64,000 nt of DNA from Branchiostoma floridae (lineage: Eukaryota > Chordata > Leptocardii > Amphioxiformes > Branchiostomatidae): contig NC_049984.1 of assembly GCF_000003815.2 (NCBI RefSeq), positions 11,770,645 through 11,834,644 of the forward strand. Direction: 5' to 3'. The notes below the pieces were generated by a model. It was given only the letters and a program-made list of their open reading frames with translations. It made no database searches and was not told where the DNA came from. Positions 38,301 to 50,500 of the stretch are shown here, piece by piece. Position 1 is the first letter of the stretch; each line of letters opens with the position of its first letter. The position numbers were made by a program, and so were the translations under genes.

Positions 38301-40713
38301 CAAATTTTGCTAAGTTCTGGCCCATTTTGCACTGAAATGTGTGTTTTCTGGGGTGGGTATGGCATTAAAAAACAACAACGCTGTATTCTGCATCACCCTC
38401 TGTCCCAGCGATCCCACCTTTCAGATCGTGCTGGTGCACCGGGTGATACAGAATACACAGTGTAATATTCTCTATGTGTAGTAAGTTGTGCTTTTCGATA
38501 GTCCATCAATATGGAACTCAACATTTCCTTTGTCACTAGGGACTTCATGGATGAATCTATGGACAGGACTCGTCACATCCTGGGCTACCTCATGCCAATA
38601 GTGGGTAAAGCCCACCCTGAACTGAGAGACTTTCTGGAGAGGTGAGGAACTTATCTTTGATGCCCATCACACAGCAGGGCAATCAATGGACGAACGAATC
38701 TGTTTGTTTGTTTGTTTTATCATGATCTCCATTAGTGAAAAATTGTACCAATATTTCTCCTGGAGTCTGAAACAATTCATATACATGTACAATAAAATGA
38801 AACATAAACAACTGTGAGCTCTAAATAGAACAAGCCCATAACAAGATAGGAAGAGATATCTCAATTTCTTGACAAAAAATAACACCACCATGTCCATATT
38901 ATACATCACATGCTACACTCGCCCAGCCTCAGGTTCCTGACTTTTGCCCATGTACCAGTGTTCACTTCCTGCCAGCATGACCGACAAATTTAGAGGCAAA
39001 CCAACGTAACTTTCACATCCTGCTATTCTCTGGTTACAACTCAGCTTGTGAACAAACTTGGAACAAGGCCAGCAAGAGCAAACTTGAACTCACACCAAAA
39101 CAAGATAAATAGACTGAAAACAATTCTTTTGTGAATCTCAATGAACATTCACCATAGAGCATGTCTTACTGTGTTACACAATAGTTCAACTATTGCTGTG
39201 TTTTGTCACCCAAACAGATCAGATGTGGGCACCATCTTTGCCCTGAGCTGGTTAATCACGTGGTACGGCCACGTTCTCACAGATATCAGGCACATCGTCC
39301 GGTTATACGACTTCTTCCTGGCCTGCCACCCCCTCATGCCTATCTACCTAGCAGCACAGGTCAGTCATTCAGTTCTTCATAAACTACGCTGAACTGTTGT
39401 TATTGTTACATATTGGATGTCATGGACACAGTTGTTAGAGATTTATTTTGACTCTTGCTTCCAAGACAGGTAATCATTATTTGAGTTTGAGTGGGTCTTT
39501 TTCATGAAATACTTGCACGATATTATGACCCTAGATCCTTGATGCATACTGGTTTCTCATTTAAAGCAATACTGTACTCCAGAGGAGAGTGTTCTGGGTT
39601 CTGCTAATAATATTTTTCTGAATTTCAAAACGTACTTGTATCAGCTACTACTTTAGGTTGTGCAAGTAATTTTCTTTTGGTGCAGGTAACTTTTGGCTCA
39701 TTTTGCACCAGTGCAAGTTGACCCAAAAGTGTATTTCAAGCCCTGCCTGCTGTAACGATTGCATTAAGTTGTGTGGCTGTAGGGTTATTGAAATGAGGTT
39801 GGGTGCTATCTTATGCACCATGTGATGTGAGCAGAACTTGAACTAACTTAACAAACTTGCAAAAATGCCTGTCATTTTACCCCACAGATAGTTCTGTACA
39901 GAAGTGAAGACATCCTGCGTGTGGAATGTGAGATGACCATGGTGCACCACACCCTGTCCCGCCTGCCCGAGGACCTGCCGTTTGAACACCTGGTCAGTCG
40001 TGCAGGGGACCTGTTCATCCAGTACCCTCCCTCCATGCTGGCCAAGGAGGCAGAGCTGGAGTTCTTATCCAGGTCAGTCCTGAAGAAGAAAATATGGGCT
40101 TGTAGCTATCGTTGTTGAACAAAGTGTGTTGTGCCTTAGATGGTTTATTTGCTTTGCAAAACAAACAAGAAAGATCAGTTCATGTTTTGGTGGAAGTAAT
40201 CTTGTTAAACCAGCATTCTCATGTGTCTAATACAGCTACACTAGCACATGTAGTTTTAAAATCACATCTTAGTAAATCTTACAATAAAAAATAAACAACT
40301 AAAACACATTAGCAATGGGCCATGATTGGTATCTATGATACTCATAATTACAGTATAGTATGTACACTGTACATGTATAGAGAGAGAGAAAGAGAGAGAG
40401 AGAGACTAGTAGAATACATTTTGTTCCACATTTTGTTCCACATTGACTCTGCATTGTATAACTATTCCTCTTTCAAAACAGCACCACCATTAGTTGTTAT
40501 GAGGACTTTGAGATGGCCACCAATCAGAAACCAGATACTGTGCTTCGGCGGCGGCGGCGATTCGGCAACAGTACCGCACAGAACGGGGACGTGAAGACGG
40601 TACAGCTCAGAAAGCCAACAAACCTGGCGCTGAAGTTTGCAGTGTGGGCCATTTCTGCCTCCCTCGGTGCAGCTGCACTTGCTGTAGTCAATGTTGTGAA
40701 TGAGTGGTTTTAG
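35346..40713 (+). CDS. TBC1D20: TBC1 domain family member 20, Rab GTPase-activating protein (9 coding exons, complete)
   Basis: An ER-anchored GAP for Rab1, also acting on Rab18, that controls ER-to-Golgi traffic and lipid-droplet and autophagosome biology. Coding exons: 35346-35409, 36644-36871, 37102-37176, 37378-37472, 37908-37999, 38540-38641, 39218-39359, 39888-40072, 40482-40713. Phases agree throughout and give 404 residues; the human protein is 403. The TBC catalytic dual finger is present: a VxxDxxR motif (VVLDVER) with Arg115 and YYQG with Gln154. Other family blocks are VGTIFALSWLITWYGHVL and RLYDFFLACHPLMPIY. The C-terminus has a basic run (five Arg, residues 350-354) and a hydrophobic helix at about 380-400 (WAISASLGAAALAVV) ending ...NEWF, a tail anchor as in the human protein. 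ATG 35346 was chosen because the upstream in-frame ATG at 35253 would extend into the promoter, and the ATG at 35325 is in another frame and stops after nine codons. The N-terminal 20 residues are Lys-rich and poorly conserved. Confidence 0.97.
35410..36643. other. TBC1D20 intron 1
   Basis: Contains a probable LINE 3' tail near 36180-36275 (T-rich, then GATGAATAAAG) and an imperfect inverted repeat (about 36279-36367). No exon seen. Confidence 0.55.
38697..38718 (+). repeat. (TTTG)n run in TBC1D20 intron 6
   Basis: Tandem TTTG units starting about 55 nt past the exon 6 donor, possibly a retroelement tail. Confidence 0.7.
40379..40405 (+). repeat. (GA)n run in TBC1D20 intron 8
   Basis: A short GAGA purine run about 75 nt before the last exon acceptor. 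Confidence 0.85.
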
Positions 40714-41934
40714 GTGTATGTTCTAATATAGACTTCACCAGAAAATACTGGTCTAATCTAACCTAATCTAAGAGACCAGACTAAAGTGATGTCTTTCTAC
40801 CTGATCTCCAAATCAAGATGTGTATATTCTTTAAATTTGTGTCAAATGTGATCTTTTGTTTCATTTGTGGAAAAGTAGATGCTAAGGTGAGAATTTATGG
40901 CGCTGTCATATTCATCTTACATGTCGGTCATTGTACGATGTTGATGCCGTAGATTTTCAAGTGGACAAAGATCTAAGAAAAGTCTTTTCTGTAATGAGAC
41001 AGTGGAATTTTGCAGGACAAATGCACAACTATCCCAAGAATACCCTCAGATTGTGATCGTATGACGAGGACTACGTGTCAGGTCCTTGTAGAAGATGCGA
41101 AAGTTTAGGTTGTAGTGTTCGAAACTAGACAAGTTGGATAATGATTGCAGTATCCTAGGTTGATGGTTTGAGAGAAGTCTTAAGATGACTAAGAAAGGCA
41201 GGGAAAGAGATATTATAAAATTGTACGTCGACAAGTACATGTAATCGTGTGAATATTCATGATGTAAATAGTGAAAATTCCATGGACACAGTAACATTTT
41301 ATATGTTTGGTGTTGCTCTTGAACGTCTGTATAGTTGCCAGCATGTGGTCGATGCAACAGTATAGCCATTCCTATGTCTTAGTTATCTAGAAGACTTCAT
41401 TTAGTTGGTCGGTCACAAGGAAACATACAGTGCAATAAGCTATTTGCAATTTCAAAAAGCCATCAGATCCTCAGATTATGATTATCAGGAAACTTACCGG
41501 AGTTCTAAGAAAAATTTCTGTGGAGACTACATTTAGGTACAAATGTATATGTTATGAGCCTGTTACAATCGTGCAAATTGAATATGAATGTAAACCCAGA
41601 AGGGTCAGTGATATATATATTTCTAGCATTGTACATGTCTAAGCACAGGCAATGCTATATAACCAAAGATGTAAAACATAATTTTGTCTTGCCATCTCAT
41701 GCACCGAGTTAACATTGGCACGTGCATGGAGTCAGTGTATCAAAGATTTCCACTTCCAGCTTACTGTACAGAATCAAACTATGGATGCTGCTGTTTTAAA
41801 AACAAAGTTATGCCAAGCAATGTTGTTTCATTTGTATTGTTTTGATTCTTATTGGTTTACACATGCAGACAAGTATCTGTCGTATTTGCTGGATATACAG
41901 TACGTGTGTACTTTAAAGCACATCCCCAGAATGT

Positions 41935-41940
41935 AATAAA
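41935..41940 (+). terminator. Candidate TBC1D20 polyadenylation signal
   Basis: AATAAA about 1.2 kb after the TBC1D20 stop. It is the first canonical plus-strand hexamer I noticed in the 3' flank, so a 3' UTR of roughly 1.2 kb is implied. Other sites are possible. Confidence 0.45.
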
Positions 41941-42998
41941 CATGGTATATGGCCTGGTATCCAAGCTGCCGTGTCTCTCTCATCCTCTGTAGTCAACGTC
42001 GCATCAGATGAATGGCTGTTGCATACAATCTCTCTTTTGACAAAACCACGTCTTTTGAAACCTATACATGGGAATGTATCTTCAAGTTGATATGTGTGAA
42101 GACTATATACGCTTATGTTCCTGTGATGTGCTTCGTTTTGTTCTGATATGTGGAATTGTGTTGTGTAAGCTTGTAGGTAAAGGGCCATGAAGGATGTTAT
42201 AAAGCCATTTTATCAATACCATATTTATGCAATACCACACACTTTGTGCAATGTTGCACTTGACTGCGTATTTGTGTTATTATCTCCACATGATGATACA
42301 TGTAGTTATTGTGGGGCCAAGGGATAGCGTTGTACAAGAAACTGGATGGCTATTATGTTTTAGATGATTTGATTAACCAGTTCATGCAGCTCATGTTATA
42401 TCTCTGTCAATACTGTCATTTTTTTTACAAGTAAGATTTATGACAATAGTTGCCCTTTCGGTAATTCTTGCAGTAATTACTTCATAGGATAATTTCGATA
42501 AGATATTCATGACCAAAAGTCACATTTTTGTCTTAACTGTAAACTAAACAAGTCTGAATTATGTAACAATTCATCTAGATAGAGATAAAAATACGCTTCT
42601 GAAGAACACATTGTCTTGGCAAGTTTCTTGGTAAAGGCACACATTTGTGCATAACATACATGATGTACAGACAGTCAAAAGTGCACATTTGGCAATTAGA
42701 CCACTCGAGGCTTGATTAACTTTGGGCTATGTTGACAGATGGTCACTATTGACAGCTTATGTCAATGGCAAAAATTATCTTAGGGACCAAAAAGTAGTCA
42801 TATTGACACACCAGGTGGTCCTTCTGTAGAGATACTTGCTTCAAAATCTACAAGGTTGACTCTTCATTCATAAGAGTACCTTATACATACCAGCAATTTA
42901 CACACATTCAAGGTCAGTTTGCACAAGTTCCCACAAATCAATCTTCCATAGCACAAGAAGACCAGTGAAACAAATTTTCTTTTTTAATCCACAATTAT

Positions 42999-43004
42999 TT
43001 TATT
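42999..43004 (-). terminator. Candidate TXNDC16 polyadenylation signal
   Basis: TTTATT on the plus strand reads AATAAA on the TXNDC16 strand, about 1.5 kb after the stop codon. With the TBC1D20 signal near 41935 this leaves about 1 kb between the two convergent transcripts. Placement is inferred only from the hexamer. Confidence 0.35.
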
Positions 43005-43245
43005 GCACCTAAACAAACCTTCCTTATCCCTAATGCTTATCCATATGTCTATAAATTTGTTTTTTTTTCACAGTTCCAATCTCTCTGCATGGTAAAATAT
43101 AAGGTTTGATACAGGGAATGATAAAATGTACATTGTATTTGTTACCAGAAAATAAGCAAACACTAGACTAAGAGCTAGTATGGCTTATTGCTTATATCAC
43201 CCACAAAACTACATGTACATATTTTACTCTTTCTCGCCTATACAT

Positions 43246-43404
43246 AAGGCTCCCGTTACCCTGGAGTAATAAGAGCTACTGTAACAGCAGGTCAAAGTCT
43301 ATATTGTACATCAAAAACTAGATAAGAGAGAGTTTGTGATGTACAGAATACATAGACTTTGACCAACAGTTGCTTGAAGTAGGCTCCATGGTAATGTGAG
43401 CCTT
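43246..43404. mobile_element. Inverted-repeat MITE in the convergent 3' region
   Basis: AAGGCTCCCGTTACC and GGTAATGTGAGCCTT form the ends. The inner arms share GGTCAAAGTCTAT and TGTACATCA in inverted order. Confidence 0.6.
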
Positions 43405-44172
43405 TAATATTTTCCATGTACATGTAGCTACATTGAATGTTTACTCATCATAAGACATACATTTTGTATCTTGGTAGTGCTGCGTACACAAAAATCTCAT
43501 CTGGCCGTTCACTTAGTTGCATGGCAAGTCCTTTGGTATCAATTCAGAGAAAAGCACCAGTAAACTGTTTTTGATTTGTTACATTCCTGGGTAGTGAGAC
43601 TACATCATCAGGACACCATATGTAATGTCAAAATACTGCATGTTTTATGTATTCGTCTTCAAGACAACACTAGTATCAAAATACAGTGTCAGGAAATAGC
43701 TTTGTTCCTGAAACCTATACCCTCACAATATAAATATAACACCAGCAAGCACGAGCACACCCTGTGCAAAAGTCTTAATAAACATACATGTAGTTGTTAT
43801 AAACACCTTTCTCTGTAAAATAGAATGCCTCAAAAATATAGAATATGTTCACCTGACTGAATAAATACACTCCTGTTCCTGTATTATGAAAATGTACACC
43901 CAAATGTCAACATACATCGAAATCAAATTGTCACTATTGATCACTAGTATCTAGAAATTCTTCTTTACCCTTTATCAATTCTTACACCATTTACTTGAAA
44001 ATAAGGCACTTGTAGACAAAACCAAAGACTCTTAAGCAGAAAAATATGTTACAGACTTGAATTTTAGTGTATAAGAAGTTACACATGTATCTCTTGGTCC
44101 CATATGTTGTTGGAAGCTTACTATCATATAAATGCCTTTCATGTCTGGCACAGTGTATCATATCTTAACATC

Positions 44173-44425
44173 AATAACATAACATCACCTGGTAATATAG
44201 ACACACCCACCCTGAAAAGACTATCTCCAATGCAATGTCTCCCAGAAAAATGCATTGCCCGTATAACTTCCCTGTGTACACCTGTACAAGCATCTAACGT
44301 CTACCAACATAACACCACCAGGTAATATAGACCCCCCCACCCCAAAAAATTGTCTTGATAGATCATCTCCAATGCAACATCTCCCAGTAAAATACATTCC
44401 TGTATAACTTCACTGTGCAAGCCTG
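44173..44425 (+). repeat. Tandem duplication downstream of TXNDC16
   Basis: Two units sharing AACATAACA, GGTAATATAGAC, ATCTCCAATGCAA and TGTATAACTTC, starting at about 44173 and 44304. Confidence 0.7.
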
Positions 44426-44519
44426 GGGAAAATGCAATTAGAGATCTCTCAGACACACCGTTTTTTGGAATGTTGGTAAATATATGCTCCCCAGCAGATA
44501 AATGTTAGTGATTGTTACA

Positions 44520-47500
44520 TCAAAGCTCTGTGTGCTTGTGAAGTTTGACGTCAGGTTTGCTGAGCCTGGATCCTTCAGTAGGGACCTCCTCCTCCTCAGG
44601 CACCTCCTCGTCTTCAGGCTCGATCCCCTCCGTCTCAATGTCTGCCACGTCGTGGTGAATGGAACGCTCGTTCCTCTGCTTGGCAGAGTCTCCCTCTGAG
44701 TCGATGAAAGCCAGGAAGTCGTAGCCAGGCATCATGGGTCCCCATTTCTCCTCCTGCAGCTCATCTGAGGAGACACAGGAGGCAGGGTGTTCTTGTGGTT
44801 AGAATTGTTAACTTATAATCCATAGCATACCCGAATTGTGCTTTTGGGAAAGGCATTTTACACCTATTTACTTCCTAGATTCAGGTTAAAAATGTGTACA
44901 TAGCTTTGGTTGGCTATGTCCTCTTGGACGGGACATAAATACAGAGGTCCGATGTTTAAGAAGAGTCACACCTTGAGCAGTGTTATTACAGATCTTACCA
45001 CCTATACTTGTTGAAAACAGTATAGGTGAGTTTATCAAGCCTCACAGCCTGGCCTTATGCAGCATACTAGCATATGTTCTGTACAACACTGGTATGTTAC
45101 TATTAATAGTGTTATGTGCAGAATCTTTTTCCTGTTGTCAGACTCATCTGACATCATTCAGATGGCATAAAGCTGGTTCTCTACCATTCATATTCATTAA
45201 AAAAATACCTATTTTACTGTAAGTAAATATTAATTGATGCAGGACAGCTGAAGAACAAAAACATGAACTCACTGTTGGCCAAGATGTCACCATTCTCACA
45301 GCCACGGACCCAGGCAGTCACCTTGTCCTTTGAGAGGTCATCGGGGTAAGGGTACTCAAACACTCCTCCCTGTAGGGGATACAAGGTGGCAAACTGGTTA
45401 GAGTTGTCAATGATGTGACTAGAACCTAAAGGCTCTGGGTTCGAATCCGTAAAAGGCCCCAATGCTGTACCCTTGTGAACTTAACAACAATTCTACAATT
45501 CTTCTAACTCAACTCCAGTGAAAAGAACTACATAGCTTTGGCTAAGGGAATGAGGAGTGGCAAACCTTAAACATGGTTAAAATCTCACTGTTCTTATTGA
45601 AGGGAGTAGAAGCCCATATAAAGGTTTGAGTGGATGAACCCTTATCATAATGTTTGTACTAAACAACTGTTACTGTCTGTACAAAACATTTGTGTTATGC
45701 CTAAAGGCAGTTTCATATTTATGCAAAACAAGGACAGAGTGCTTGATGGAAATAGTAGAATTTGTAGATATGAGGGGTTGAGCCAACTTCTGCATCTATC
45801 ACATTACCATATCTCCTATACATGTGTATCATCACAAGTTAAGGTCTTCTTGAACGACAAATTTAAGTCATTTCAAAATAACATTCTAATGTTCTCACCG
45901 TCTTGTGCTTGACCATGACCAGTGCAGGAAGACCAGCATTTGGCACATAGAACTGGAGAAAGTCTGCTCCCAAGAGGCTGGACTGACCCTGGACAGGATT
46001 AAAAAGTACAAAATGATACATACACATGAAGTATGCTACCTTATGATTCATCCTGTAGTTGTTGTGTCTTCATTTGATAGTTACTGGTACTTCCCTGGAA
46101 CATGACACACTTCAACACAATTCAATGAACACAACAATTGTTACCTACAAAGTGATACATAATCTGTTAGGGTTACCATCTGGGCACCAAAAGTTTTGCT
46201 ATAAATCCATGCAAACCCAGTTTAGAAAGGTTGTGTCACTTACATGTTCATCTGGCAGAAAACAACAGGAAGTTCTTCTGCTGCAGCAATCTGACCGACA
46301 GACTCCAGCTCTTCCCCCCTCCCTCCAAATAGAATCACAAACGGTTTGTCTTGGATGAAGAACGAGGGGAAGTTCTTTGGGGTCAGCTCAGGCTGGGCAA
46401 AAATACAGAAAGGGGTTGATAACATTTTTTATCACAAAGTAAGAAATTAACTCCACAAGACGTAGTCTAAGTCTTCTAAAAGTGAGAAATAAGAAATATT
46501 TAGAAACATCTAGAAATAAGCTGAGCCTCTCTAAAAAAAATTGTTGATTCTGAATTGGTGTTAAGTGGTGTTACTTACATGTGTAGGTACAGACTGCAGT
46601 ACAATGTTGCCTCATATCTTAACCTTGAATGCTTTTAAATTAGTTCTTCCAACACATACAAAACTTCATTCTTTCAAACCTCAAATTTCCTTAATCATTA
46701 AAAAGTAGTTCTCATTATCTATCGTATTGTTAAGTACACTAAAATTTCCCAGTAATATTACTTACGAATACAGGAAGGCTGGCTAGCTGGATGAATTTGA
46801 CGAGGCTGGGTTTGTGAAAGATCTTGCCAGAGAAGAGTTTGAAGGGCTGGTACTGGTCATCCCTCTTCACCACTACCACACCTGGTACTGAGGAGCCATA
46901 CATGGAACCACTGAAACATACCAACAATGATGTTAACATCATCTAGCACAGTGCTACCTACTGTTGTCTAATTTGTTGGAAGCAAAAAAACACTGATCAT
47001 TTATTAGAGTTCACGCTAGAAAAAAGGAAGGAAATATTTTGTTACATATAAATTACGCCATGCATGGTATCCACATGGCATTTGATGTTACAATTCCCTT
47101 CTATTCTGTGTACAAACTAATTTTGAGAAAGAAATGAATAGGGATCATACTATAATGATATATTTCTTCACTCACCATGCCTTCATTTTTTTGATAATAC
47201 ACAAATTGGACAACATTGGTTAGAGCAAGAGATACTGTATACTTGTAATTTGCTGAGATATTGCAATTTTTGATATACATTCTGAAAAGAACAGCATCAA
47301 TTGATAAAGAGCAACCTCCACTCACACTTCTTGAGCCAGTGCCTTGTCTTTGACCAGGCCCAGAATGAAGAGCCCTTGTAGTTCTCGGGCTGCAGATGTG
47401 AAAGTTTCTATCTCTGAAACAAAAAGAAAACTTTTAAGACAAAGGTCTCATTGTTTGGGCATTTCAAATCAGAAAACACCTTGCTTCAGTGGACCATACA

Positions 47501-50500
47501 AGGTTTATATATCTAACATATTCATTAAATTTGTTAGTAAAATAAGATATAATTCTACCCTATCATGCATGTTTTAGGCTCTCGATAACGATGATACCGG
47601 GTAATTGATTCTCCTATCAGTTTGACAGATGAGTGAGAAGACAACTCATGTGGGGACCAACTTTGGATGTACATGGACTGCTGCAGGGTAATGATCAGAC
47701 AAGGTTGAAGCACTGTTTCCTTATTCTTTTTCTTTTCATGATTAACAGCTACTCTGTTGGCTTCAAAGGTCCTCATGCCTTATTATGTTTGCTGGCTCTG
47801 TTATGGGTAATCGCTTCCCAGGAGTTGACCTTCAAATTGTCCCTGTACAATGTCTTGTGATTAAGTTAAAGTTTGCCCATGCATCTAAGATGCGTAGGGT
47901 GGCGCGCATCTCCACTTCGAAGCCCTTGGGCCAAACATTTTTGCAAGTCACCACAGCAGGGGGCTGGTCCACTGGTAGTGATGTGTGTTTAACTTCCATC
48001 CTCTTCCTCATTAGTACTGAGTGCTAAGCATAGAAAGCAGCATGTACTATTTTTAGAGTCTTTGGTATGACTCGGCCGGGGATCGAACTGACCACCTACC
48101 GAATGCAAGGCGAACACTCTGCCCACTCGGCCATTGCACCGGTTAGTGCTTGTGATTACTGATGATAAAAACATGAGAGGAATACATGATGTTCAACACC
48201 ACACCTGCTTGATCCTCCTGCCCCATCAGTCCCAGTACAGCTGTGTCAGTGGCCCCTGCTGACAACACATGTTCTCTGAAGTTTGTCACCTCTTCCACAG
48301 TCTTCAGCTCTACTGGGGCTGGCAGCTGGAGACTGGGAAACACAATAATTATTGAATTCTCACAGCTGACTTTCCATAAAGGGACATTACACTTACTACA
48401 TCAACTCACAGATCTGGCATCTTATCTGCATTCATGGCCTTTTATTGGGTGAGAAGTTAAGGTGTATGGTACAAAAATAGTTCAGTGTGACATGTGGCTT
48501 TGTGGATAGGGACAAAGGGGAAAATCATAAAAATCTGATTCAAAAGGGTATAGAATATATCAACATTGCTTCCCTTTCTTTTCCCATACATGACAGTGTA
48601 AACAGTGCATTGGACATTCTTTTCTGTAGCTTTACGACATGGTCTTAACATTCAATTCATGTAGATGCCATACATTTGGTTTACTCTGGTTTACTTTGTT
48701 TATAATGATTCAAGCAAAATGATAAATGAGAAAACACATTCAAAGTCATTGAACCAGCTGGTTTTATGCACTACTAAGATATATGTCAGTAGTGAAGAGA
48801 ATATACTCACAGCTTGACAAAGTTGACCAGAGCAGTTGTGTCCAGCATGCCCCTGTAGTCCTTCAGGTACTGACCATCACGGTACACCTTCGTGACGGGG
48901 TAACTGGACACGTTGTTCAGCTGGCACACGTCCGGCCAGTCATCACACGCCACGCGGGCCAGCGGGCTGCTGTTGGACGGCTCATCTGTGTCAGGAAAAG
49001 TACAGCTTCATTGTGAGCTCAAAAACCATAAAATAAAGTCAGGCACGTTTGACCAATTGCTGATGACACGTATCCAGAAGGTCACATGTTAATAAGATCA
49101 TGTGTCCATAACTCTTGTGAGTTTATGTTCTGAAGTGATTAGTCATCAGTATTGATCCTGAAGAAATTGAAAATTTGATCCGTGAGTCCTTTTTAAGTTG
49201 GAAAAAAGTTTAGCTTTGTACTATGATTACTACCAACACAGATGAGCTTCCCTCATGAATAAAGTGCTAGCATCATCTATCACTTGGACTGCACAAAAAA
49301 GTAACCTTCTTGGTGATGAATGTGAAGATCTAGGCACATTGGCACACCAAATCCAATAGTGTCTTTTAGCACAGATTATCTGAGAGGCTCAATGGGCGTC
49401 ACTCTACCGTCAAGTTAGGATAGTCACAAAAGTACTTTTCCCAAGGGCACAACATCGTGGCATGGCAGGGTATTGAACCCATGATTCTGAGCCAAACACT
49501 TTAATCTTTCAGCTTTTGGACTATCAACTATGTACCAGTATTGGATGCAACTTGTCATGTTTCAGAAGACCAGGTACTAAAGCATATACAAAATTACAGC
49601 TGTGATGAGAATAAGAATTGCTGTCTTTTGATGTAACTGGGACAATGCTTACCTTTTAAATCCAAGGATGCCTCAGAGTAGGATGACAGGAATGCAGCTG
49701 ATCTTGGCTCCCCTGTAATGTGGACATGGTAGAAAAAAATGATGTAACTAGTCTACAACTGTGATAGAGTTTCTTTGCATTGCACATTGCTCACTAAATA
49801 TAAGGCCTTCATTTTAGAGTTGAATTGAGATTTGAGAATATAGACAACTAAACCAGTCATGTGTGCAGAATGACCATTTCACCTAGTACAGAGGGTAAGA
49901 TATGAATGAATTTTATTGCTCGAACCTTGTACATAGCACAATGTACGGGAAGAACTTATTTACAAGAATACTACGAGGCTAACCTTATCCTACAATAAGA
50001 ACTACAAAATGTCATTGATAAAATAATACACGAAAAAATAAAACGTTATCGTAATGTATCAATGATTTGGTTTCGCTTTCAGAAGGAACTACAAAGCAGC
50101 TCACCTATTTAGGTAGGTGTAGGAGTGGGAGATGATAAGAGAACATGGAAAATATATAACGTTACAGAGCAATTGACCTATGTAGGCAGACACATGTATA
50201 GAGAGGTTGGACATGCTAACAGTTGATACAAAAAACATGTATCAGTGATGACTGTGAATGACATACATGACAGGTAGAAGACTACGACTAGCAGCGACTT
50301 CTCCTTCAGCATGGCTGGGAAGGTCTTGTCGGTTAGGGCGGGGGCGTACGTGAGGTCCAGCTGGGCGTACCTGCCTCGGTACACAGCCTCCGCTACTACA
50401 TCATCCTGGACTTCTTCATCTGTAACAGAACACAGGAATAGCTTTAACTGAACTGCAACGGGATATACTGTAAATTTACTTATTTTCAAAGTCTTTCCAT

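Larger units (their letters stand above)
40714..44519. other. Convergent 3' UTR region of TBC1D20 and TXNDC16
   Basis: No coding exon recognised. It holds both candidate poly(A) signals, an inverted-repeat element (43246-43404) and a tandem duplication (about 44173-44425) that lies in the likely TXNDC16 3' UTR or flank. Confidence 0.65.
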
